A DNA stretch of 64,000 bases from Pseudomonas sp. BP8 (GTDB taxonomy: Bacteria > Pseudomonadota > Gammaproteobacteria > Pseudomonadales > Pseudomonadaceae). This document shows positions 58,560 to 64,000 of the stretch, piece after piece. Each line of letters opens with the position of its first letter. Position 1 is the first letter of the stretch. The position numbers and the translations under genes are program-made. The notes under the pieces are model-generated. The model did no database searches. It saw only the letters and a program-made list of their open reading frames with translations, and was not told where the DNA came from. The stretch lies in assembly GCF_017875955.1 (NCBI RefSeq), contig NZ_JAGINK010000001.1, positions 1,059,001 through 1,123,000 of the forward strand. The letters run 5' to 3'.

Positions 58560-58619
58560 GATCGCGCCAGCTTTTAGGTTCGGTGCAGGACAGTTGCTCA
58601 CACAGTGGTGCGCGCAGGC

Positions 58620-58641
58620 GGCCCTGATCGGTCTCAGGGCC
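58620..58641. terminator. Hairpin between motB and rsgA
   Basis: A perfect 8-bp stem GGCCCTGA / TCAGGGCC with a 6-nt loop lies in the gap between convergent stop codons. There is no strong T-run, so termination is only probable. Confidence 0.5.
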
Positions 58642-58651
58642 CCGCCGAATC

Positions 58652-59683
58652 TTAGTAGGTATCTTCCGTCAGGCTGGCAATGATCGAGCGGTAGCTGTGC
58701 ATCCGCTGCGGTTTGATCCGCCCTTCATCCAGCGCCTTGAGCAGCGCACAACCCGGTTCGCGATCATGCTTGCAGTCGCGGAAGCGGCAGTTGCCGAACA
58801 GGTCGCGGAACTCGATGAAGCCTGCCTCGACGTCATCGCGGCTGACATGTACCAGGCCAAATTCACGAATACCCGGGGAGTCGATCAGGTCGCCGCCATT
58901 GGGGAAGTGATACAGGCGCGCGGTGGTCGTGGTGTGTGTGCCCTGACCCGACCACTCCGACAGGTCGCCAACGCGAGTGCGCGCGGCGGGCAGCAGGCTG
59001 TTGACCAGCGACGATTTACCCACGCCCGATTGGCCGACGAACACGCTGACATGGCCATCGAGCATCTCTTGCAGCTGCTGCATGCCATCGCCTTCGTGCG
59101 CCGAAACCTCCAGCAGCGGGTAGCCGAGTTCGCGGTATACCTCGAGCAGGGCATTCAGGCCCGGGCCGTTCTCGTCGTTGACCAGGTCGGCCTTGTTCAG
59201 CAGCAGCAGTGGGCGGATGCCCGCGTGCTCGGCGGCCACCAGGTAACGGTCGATCAGGTTGGCGTGTGGCTCGGGAGCCGGGGCGAAGACGATCACGATC
59301 AGGTCGACGTTGGACGCCACCGGCTTGAGCTGGCCGTGGTTGTTCGGCCGGCACAGCTCGGTGCTGCGCGGCAGTTGCGCGACGATCACGCCAATGCCCT
59401 GGTTGCCTGCACGCCATACCACACGGTCGCCGGTTACCAGCGCTGGCAGGTTGGCACGCAGGTGGCAGCGGAAGACCTGACCTGCTGTTTCGCCGTCCTG
59501 GGCTTCGACCTCGACCTGCACGCCGAAGTGGGCAATGACCAGGCCGAATTGCTCCGGTCCCAAGTCACCGCCCTCCAGTTCTTGCAAGGCATGTTGCTCG
59601 CGTTTGGCTGCGCGTGCGGCGCGCTCGCCCTGGATTTTTTCGATGCGCCAGTTTTGGCGGCGATTGAGCTGGCGTTTGGCCAT
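58652..59683 (-). CDS. rsgA: Small ribosomal subunit biogenesis GTPase RsgA
   Basis: RsgA is a circularly permuted GTPase that acts late in 30S maturation. The 343-residue product has an N-terminal OB fold, the G4 motif NKADL (near 161) before the G1 loop [15 protein letters not shown] (near 217-231) and G3 DSPGIREF (near 264), the permuted order typical of RsgA. A C-terminal zinc site ([14 protein letters not shown]) follows. It is divergent from orn, a neighbourhood conserved across gamma-proteobacteria. Confidence 0.96.
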   Translation of the reverse strand: MAKRQLNRRQNWRIEKIQGERAARAAKREQHALQELEGGDLGPEQFGLVIAHFGVQVEVEAQDGETAGQVFRCHLRANLPALVTGDRVVWRAGNQGIGVIVAQLPRSTELCRPNNHGQLKPVASNVDLIVIVFAPAPEPHANLIDRYLVAAEHAGIRPLLLLNKADLVNDENGPGLNALLEVYRELGYPLLEVSAHEGDGMQQLQEMLDGHVSVFVGQSGVGKSSLVNSLLPAARTRVGDLSEWSGQGTHTTTTARLYHFPNGGDLIDSPGIREFGLVHVSRDDVEAGFIEFRDLFGNCRFRDCKHDREPGCALLKALDEGRIKPQRMHSYRSIIASLTEDTY

Positions 59684-59810
59684 GAAGGTTCCGTGTTGGC
59701 GGGGCAGAAAGAAAACGGCTTGCAGTCTAGCATGCCCGCGCCCAGTCCAATCCGCTTACCTTTGCCCGCTGCCGCTACGCTACTATGACGGCCTATTCGA
59801 GGAGCCCTTC

Positions 59811-60353
59811 ATGGACAACACACAGAACCTGATCTGGATCGATCTGGAAATGACCGGTCTGGATCCGGACAACGACGTCATCATCGAGATGGCCACCATC
59901 GTCACCGACAGCAACCTCAATACCCTGGCTGAAGGCCCGGTGATTGCCATCCATCACAGCGATGAAGTGCTGGCGCGCATGGACGAGTGGAACACCCGCA
60001 CCCACGGTGGTTCGGGCCTGACCCAGCGGGTGCGCGAGAGCCGCATCAGCATGGCCGAGGCCGAGGCCGAAACGGTCAAGTTCCTCGAGCAGTGGGTGCC
60101 CAAGGGCAAGTCGCCGATCTGCGGTAACAGCATCTGCCAGGACCGGCGCTTCCTCTACCGCCACATGAAGACCCTGGAAAGCTACTTCCATTACCGCAAC
60201 CTCGACGTCTCGACCCTCAAGGAACTGGCCGCGCGCTGGGCGCCTGACGTGCGTGACAGCTTCAAGAAGGGCAGTACCCACCTGGCGCTGGACGATATCC
60301 GCGAGTCGATCGCCGAGCTGCGTCACTACCGTGAGCACTTCATCAAGGTCTGA
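59811..60353 (+). CDS. orn: Oligoribonuclease
   Basis: Orn is a 3'-5' exoribonuclease that degrades dinucleotides, including pGpG from c-di-GMP breakdown. The 180-residue product has the DEDDh catalytic residues: [10 protein letters not shown] (Asp11, Glu13), [12 protein letters not shown], and the final His-Asp region [19 protein letters not shown] lies just upstream of ATG 59811. Length is identical to the usual family size. Confidence 0.97.
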   Translation: MDNTQNLIWIDLEMTGLDPDNDVIIEMATIVTDSNLNTLAEGPVIAIHHSDEVLARMDEWNTRTHGGSGLTQRVRESRISMAEAEAETVKFLEQWVPKGKSPICGNSICQDRRFLYRHMKTLESYFHYRNLDVSTLKELAARWAPDVRDSFKKGSTHLALDDIRESIAELRHYREHFIKV

Positions 60354-60445
60354 CTGCCAAGGGCGCCGACTATCGTCATTGCGCCCTCTTTTGGTGCCCC
60401 GAACAACTGGTTAGACTGCGCGCCTTTCTTCAGCGGACACGCACC

Positions 60446-61057
60446 ATGTTGTTGATGCTCTACCTCGTCGCGATTACCGCCGAAGCCATGACTGGTGCGT
60501 TGTCTGCCGGACGTCGCGGCATGGACTGGTTTGGCGTGGTGCTGATCGCCTGCGTCACTGCACTGGGCGGCGGTTCGGTGCGGGACGTGTTGCTGGGGCA
60601 TTACCCGCTGACCTGGGTCAAGCACCCGGAGTACCTGGTGCTGACCAGCTTTGCCGCCCTGCTGACCATCTTCATTGCGCCGTTGATGCGCCATTTGCGT
60701 TCGCTGTTTCTGGTGCTCGATGCGTTGGGGCTGGTGGCCTTTACCCTGATTGGCTGCATGACCGCGCTGGAGATGGGCCAGGGCATGCTGGTGGCGTCGA
60801 TCAGCGGGGTGATCACCGGGGTGTTTGGTGGGATCCTGCGGGATATTTTCTGCAACGATATTCCACTGGTGTTCCGCCGCGAGCTGTATGCCAGCGTGTC
60901 GTTTGCGGCGGCGTGGTTCTATCTGGGCTGTGTGTACTTCGAGGTGCCGGCCGAGCAGGCGATGCTGCTGACGCTGTTTGGCGGCTTTCTGGTGCGGTTG
61001 CTGGCGATTCGTTTTCACTGGGAAATGCCCAAGTTTCATTATAACGACCAGCAGTGA
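60446..61057 (+). CDS. TRIC/UPF0126 family membrane protein
   Basis: The 203-residue inner-membrane protein has about seven hydrophobic helices arranged as two similar halves, each with a glycine-rich GG(G)xxRD motif: ALGGGSVRDVLLGHYP near residues 38-53 and GVFGGILRDIFCNDIP near 124-139. These are the signature of the bacterial trimeric intracellular cation channel (YadS/YicG) family. Potassium or glycine-like transport has been suggested for the family; the substrate here is not known. It lies downstream of orn with a 92-bp gap. Confidence 0.85.
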   Translation: MLLMLYLVAITAEAMTGALSAGRRGMDWFGVVLIACVTALGGGSVRDVLLGHYPLTWVKHPEYLVLTSFAALLTIFIAPLMRHLRSLFLVLDALGLVAFTLIGCMTALEMGQGMLVASISGVITGVFGGILRDIFCNDIPLVFRRELYASVSFAAAWFYLGCVYFEVPAEQAMLLTLFGGFLVRLLAIRFHWEMPKFHYNDQQ

Positions 61058-61070
61058 GGGTGTGCCTGTA

Positions 61071-61150
61071 AGGGCCTCTTCGCGGGGCAAGCCCGCTCCT
61101 ACAGGGGCTGTGGCGAGCCGGGAGCCTAGGCGGGCTTGCGCCGCGATGGG
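61071..61150. repeat. REP element with degenerate partner after the TRIC gene
   Basis: AGGGCCTCTTCGCGGGGCAAG...CTCCTACAGG followed by the weak inverted half CGGGCTTGCGCCGCGA. It lies in the gap between convergent genes. Confidence 0.75.
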
Positions 61151-61159
61151 GTGACACCG

Positions 61160-62233
61160 CTATCCCTGTCGGCGCGCCTCGTGCTGCGCCAATGCCCATT
61201 CCACATGCTCGCGCACCAGCTCCGACGGGTAATCCCGGCGCTTGTGCAGCGCTTCCAGCACGGGAATGCTCGACGGCGCATTGCCCAGGCCCACCGCCAG
61301 GTTGCGCAACCAGCGCTCATATCCCGCCCGGCGTAGTGGCGAGCCTTCGGTATTGCCGAGAAAGGTCGCCTCATCCCAGAGAAACAGCTCCGCCAGTTCG
61401 GCATTGTCCAGCCCGTGCCGCGGCTTGAAGTCGTTTTCCTGAGTAGGCCGGGCGAAGCGGTTCCATGGGCAGACGATCTGGCAGTCATCACAGCCAAACA
61501 CCCGATTGCCGATCAACGGCCGCAGCTCGACCGGGATAGCCTGCTTGAGTTCGATGGTCAGGTAGGAGATGCAGCGCCGTGCATCGAGCACGTAAGGTCC
61601 GACGAAAGCCTGGGTCGGGCACACGTCCAGGCACGCCTGGCAGCGTCCGCAGTGCTCGCTGGCCTGCGCTTCGTCGACCGGCAAGGGCAGGTCGACGAAC
61701 AGCTCGGCGAGGAAGAAGTAGCTGCCCGCCTTGCGATTGAGTAGCAGGGTGTTCTTGCCGATCCAGCCGAGCCCGGCCTGTTGGGCGATGGCCTTTTCCA
61801 GCACGGGCGCGCTGTCGACGAAGGCGCGGAAACCAAACGGGCCAATCGCCTCCTGAACTCGATCAGCCAGATGCTGCACGCGTTTGCGCACCAGCTTGTG
61901 GTAGTCGCGCCCCAGTGCATAGCGCGATACGTAGGCTTTTTCCGGCTGCGCCAGCAGTTGTGCCATGCGCGTATCGCCCGGCAGGTAGTCCATGCGCAGC
62001 GACACCACGCGCAAGGTCCCCGGCACCAGTTGATCGGGATGGGAACGCTTGCTGCCATGCGCTGCCATATAGTCCATCTCGCCCTGGTAGCCAGCGTCGA
62101 GCCAGCGTTGCAGGTGCTGTTCATGCTCGCCAAGGTCTACACCAGCGATACCGACATGGGCGAAGCCGAGTTCACGGCCCCAATCCTTGATCGATTGGGC
62201 CAGCTCGGCGAGGTCAGGAGTACAAACGGACAT
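61160..62233 (-). CDS. queG: Epoxyqueuosine reductase QueG
   Basis: QueG is a cobalamin- and Fe-S-dependent enzyme that completes queuosine in tRNA. The 357-residue product has the cobalamin-binding region (SAPVLEKAIAQQAGLGWIGKNTLLL) and two 4Fe-4S motifs (CGRCQACLDVCPTQA and CDDCQIVCPW, with the preceding RRCISYLT). A HEAT-like tail ends the protein. ATG 62233 is taken as start; ATG 62248 would add five residues. It is divergent from nnrD, with start regions only about 65 bp apart, as in other pseudomonads. Confidence 0.93.
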   Translation of the reverse strand: MSVCTPDLAELAQSIKDWGRELGFAHVGIAGVDLGEHEQHLQRWLDAGYQGEMDYMAAHGSKRSHPDQLVPGTLRVVSLRMDYLPGDTRMAQLLAQPEKAYVSRYALGRDYHKLVRKRVQHLADRVQEAIGPFGFRAFVDSAPVLEKAIAQQAGLGWIGKNTLLLNRKAGSYFFLAELFVDLPLPVDEAQASEHCGRCQACLDVCPTQAFVGPYVLDARRCISYLTIELKQAIPVELRPLIGNRVFGCDDCQIVCPWNRFARPTQENDFKPRHGLDNAELAELFLWDEATFLGNTEGSPLRRAGYERWLRNLAVGLGNAPSSIPVLEALHKRRDYPSELVREHVEWALAQHEARRQG

Positions 62234-62298
62234 GGATGGACAAGGCATTACAGGCTCAGGTGCGTATAATTCTGCCAGACATCGGAGCCTTTGACCCC

Positions 62299-63159
62299 AT
62301 GCCCCAGACCAAACACCTCGGCAATCTGCCAAAACCGCTCAGTCGGGATACCCTCGCCAGCCTGCCAGCACGCCGTGCGGACGCCCACAAAGGCGACTTC
62401 GGCCATGTACTGGTGGTTGGTGGCGACCTTGGCACCGGCGGTGCGGTATTGCTCAGCGCCGAGGCAGCGCTGCGCTGTGGCGCCGGCCTGGTGAGTGTGG
62501 CCACGCGCCCCGAGCATGTTTCGGCGGCCTTGACCCGTCTGCCGGAAACCATGTGCCTGGGGGTAAGTTCGGCCAATCAGTTGATGGCGCTGCTGGAGCG
62601 TGCCTCGGTGCTGGTGGTCGGGCCTGGCCTCGGCCAGGCCGCCTGGGGCCGCAGCCTGCTATCGGCGGTGGCCAATGCCGGTCTGGCCCAGGTGTGGGAC
62701 GCCGATGCCCTCAACCTCTTGGCGCGTACGCCCTTGGCTTTGCCCAGCGCCAGTATCCTCACCCCGCACCCGGGCGAGGCGGCGCGGCTGCTCGGGGTGT
62801 CGACCGAGGCGGTACAGGCCGACCGAGCCGGCGCAGCGCGCAAGCTGGCGCGTAAATATGCCAGCGTCTGCGTACTCAAAGGCGCCGGTACCTTGGTTGC
62901 CAGCCCTGACGGACAACTGGCGCTGTGCGGGCGTGGTCATCCGGCGATGGCCGGTGCAGGTCTGGGCGATGTGCTCAGTGGCGTCCTGGCAGCGTTACTC
63001 GCGCAAGGTATGGACGCGTGGTCGGCGGCGTGCCTCGGTACCTGGCTGCATGCCTGTGCCGGCGAGCGTCTCGGCGTCAAGGGTAGAGGCCTGGCAGCCA
63101 GTGATCTGCTGCCGGTCATTCGAGAATTACTGGAGGAGCATTCAGCGTGTCTGGCGTAA
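62299..63159 (+). CDS. nnrD: ADP-dependent NAD(P)H-hydrate dehydratase, stand-alone NnrD
   Basis: NnrD repairs hydrated NAD(P)H using ADP. The 286-residue product contains only the ribokinase-like C-terminal half of E. coli NnrE-NnrD: HKGDFGHVLVVGGDLGTGGAVLLSAEAALRCGAGLV near residues 31-66, TPHPGEAARLLG, and the catalytic GHPAMAGAGLGDVLSG near 214-229. The epimerase domain is absent and not seen nearby. ATG 62299 matches the domain start; an in-frame ATG at 62236 would overlap the queG start region. It overlaps tsaE by 13 bp. Confidence 0.88.
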   Translation: MPQTKHLGNLPKPLSRDTLASLPARRADAHKGDFGHVLVVGGDLGTGGAVLLSAEAALRCGAGLVSVATRPEHVSAALTRLPETMCLGVSSANQLMALLERASVLVVGPGLGQAAWGRSLLSAVANAGLAQVWDADALNLLARTPLALPSASILTPHPGEAARLLGVSTEAVQADRAGAARKLARKYASVCVLKGAGTLVASPDGQLALCGRGHPAMAGAGLGDVLSGVLAALLAQGMDAWSAACLGTWLHACAGERLGVKGRGLAASDLLPVIRELLEEHSACLA

Positions 63160-63620
63160 CCCTGTTTCTGGCCGACGAAGAGGCCACCGTGGCCTTCGGC
63201 GCACAACTGGCCGAGGTGACCGGTGGTCACGGCGTGATTTTTCTCGAAGGTGACCTGGGTGCTGGCAAGACCACCTTGTCGCGCGGCCTGATCCGCGGCC
63301 TGGGCCATACCGGGCCGGTCAAGAGCCCGACCTTCACCGTGGTCGAACCCTACGAAATCGGCGAGCTGCGGGCGTTTCACTTCGACCTGTATCGGCTGGT
63401 CGATCCCGAGGAACTGGAGTACCTCGGCATCCGCGATTATTTCGAAGGTGATGCCCTGTGCCTGTTCGAGTGGCCCGATAAAGGTGCGGGCGTTTTGCCA
63501 AAGCCGGACCTGACCATTACCATAAGCCCGCAAGCGGGCGGGCGCTCGCTGTACCTGTCGCCGCAGGGGCCTCGCGGCGAAGCCTGGTGCACCGCGCTGG
63601 CCAACAAAATCAAACAGTAG
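63147..63620 (+). CDS. tsaE: tRNA threonylcarbamoyladenosine biosynthesis ATPase TsaE
   Basis: TsaE is the small ATPase of the TsaBDE complex that makes t6A in tRNA. The 157-residue product has Walker A EGDLGAGKTTLSRGLI (residues about 34-49), SPTFTVVEPYE and the HFDLYRLVDPEELEYLG segment typical of the family. The start is GTG 63147 with GGAGGAG upstream, overlapping nnrD. The nnrD-tsaE-amiB order is conserved in gamma-proteobacteria. Confidence 0.96.
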   Translation: MSGVTLFLADEEATVAFGAQLAEVTGGHGVIFLEGDLGAGKTTLSRGLIRGLGHTGPVKSPTFTVVEPYEIGELRAFHFDLYRLVDPEELEYLGIRDYFEGDALCLFEWPDKGAGVLPKPDLTITISPQAGGRSLYLSPQGPRGEAWCTALANKIKQ

Positions 63621-63632
63621 ATGGGGATAGGT

Positions 63633-64000
63633 ATGCGCATACGCGCACTGGTCGCCGTTGTAGGTCTTCTGCTCACCGCAGTGACCGTCGACGCTCTGGC
63701 CGCCACACAAGTCAAAAGCATGCGTCTGTGGCGCGCGCCGGATAACACACGGCTGGTCTTCGACCTGTCCGGCCCTGTGCAGCACAGCGTCTTTACGCTG
63801 AGCGCGCCGGATCGGCTGGTCATCGATATCAACGGTGCGACCCTGGGCGCGCCGCTCAATGTCTCCACGTCCAATACGCCGATCAGTAGCGTGCGCTCGG
63901 CTCAGCGTACGCCGACCGACCTGCGCGTAGTGATCGACCTGAAAAAGGCCGTGACGCCGAAAAGCTTCATCCTGGCGCCCAATGCCCAGTACGGCAATCG
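63633..64000 (+). CDS. amiB: N-acetylmuramoyl-L-alanine amidase (AmiB-type), N-terminal part
   Basis: The visible 122 residues start with a signal peptide (MRIRALVAVVGLLLTAVTVDALA) and an AMIN domain (MRLWRAPDNTRLVFDLSGPVQHSVFTLSAPDRLVIDINGA). That domain targets periplasmic amidases to the septum or peptidoglycan. The catalytic amidase domain lies beyond the window edge. Position directly after tsaE (12-bp gap) is the usual place of amiB, which is followed by mutL in many relatives. Confidence 0.87.
   Translation, partial: MRIRALVAVVGLLLTAVTVDALAATQVKSMRLWRAPDNTRLVFDLSGPVQHSVFTLSAPDRLVIDINGATLGAPLNVSTSNTPISSVRSAQRTPTDLRVVIDLKKAVTPKSFILAPNAQYGN

Noticed and set aside
62236..62298. Upstream ATG for nnrD
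   Set aside because: It adds 21 residues not typical of the family and overlaps the queG start region; ATG 62299 begins at the domain edge.

Overview
The window is a chromosomal segment of a Pseudomonas from the P. putida group. The case rests on three things. Gene order matches the Pseudomonas core genome: putA/putP, LPS-core cluster wapO to hldE, waaA, tolC/thiC, parE/parC, serB/psd, motAB/rsgA/orn/queG/tsaE. Protein sequences are typical of the genus. Two families of REP elements (cores CGGGGCAAGCCCGCTCC and ACACAAGGCCGCTCCCACAGG) sit between many genes. All annotation is by reading; no database search was run.

Layout. 1-3.9 kb: divergent putA (cut by the window edge) and putP, with an operator array between them. 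4.3-5.1 kb: rlmJ. 5.3-17.5 kb: LPS core and lipid A export cluster (carbamoyltransferase wapO, glycosyltransferases wapH, ssg and wapR, a mig-14-like protein, PIG-L deacetylase dnpA, O-antigen ligase waaL, an LPS-kinase-like gene on the other strand, msbA, hldE). Start and stop codons overlap at several junctions. 17.7-22.1 kb: a Nudix-like protein, an aldo/keto reductase coupled to a FAD oxidoreductase, an SMR efflux pump and a LysR regulator. 22.2-23.5 kb: waaA.

23.7-35.2 kb is the most accessory-looking part. It is a type I secretion locus: an ABC exporter with a degenerate C39-like domain, a membrane-fusion adaptor, an AT-rich gene for a small membrane-anchored protein of unknown function, and an 1821-residue RTX exoprotein. 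The exoprotein carries FrpC-like, RTX, subtilase/kexin-like and P domains. A convergent tolC-type outer membrane gene follows. The exoprotein appears to have Glu where subtilases have the catalytic Asp.

35.3-41.8 kb: thiC behind a TPP riboswitch, a CytX-type transporter, an RsiV-like lipoprotein, nudF, a DUF1249 gene and cpdA. 42.0-50.9 kb: a YqiA esterase, then parE, a secreted phytase-like esterase, a membrane-anchored retropepsin-like protease and parC in one tightly packed run, then a PqiC-like lipoprotein and a YtjB/Smp-like membrane protein divergent from serB. 52.2-53.2 kb: about 1 kb without genes, holding a long inverted repeat with arms of about 250 bp around a REP pair. 53.2-64 kb: psd, rhdA, an HDOD protein, motAB behind a good sigma-28 promoter, rsgA, orn, a TRIC-family protein, queG, nnrD, tsaE and the start of an AmiB-type amidase.
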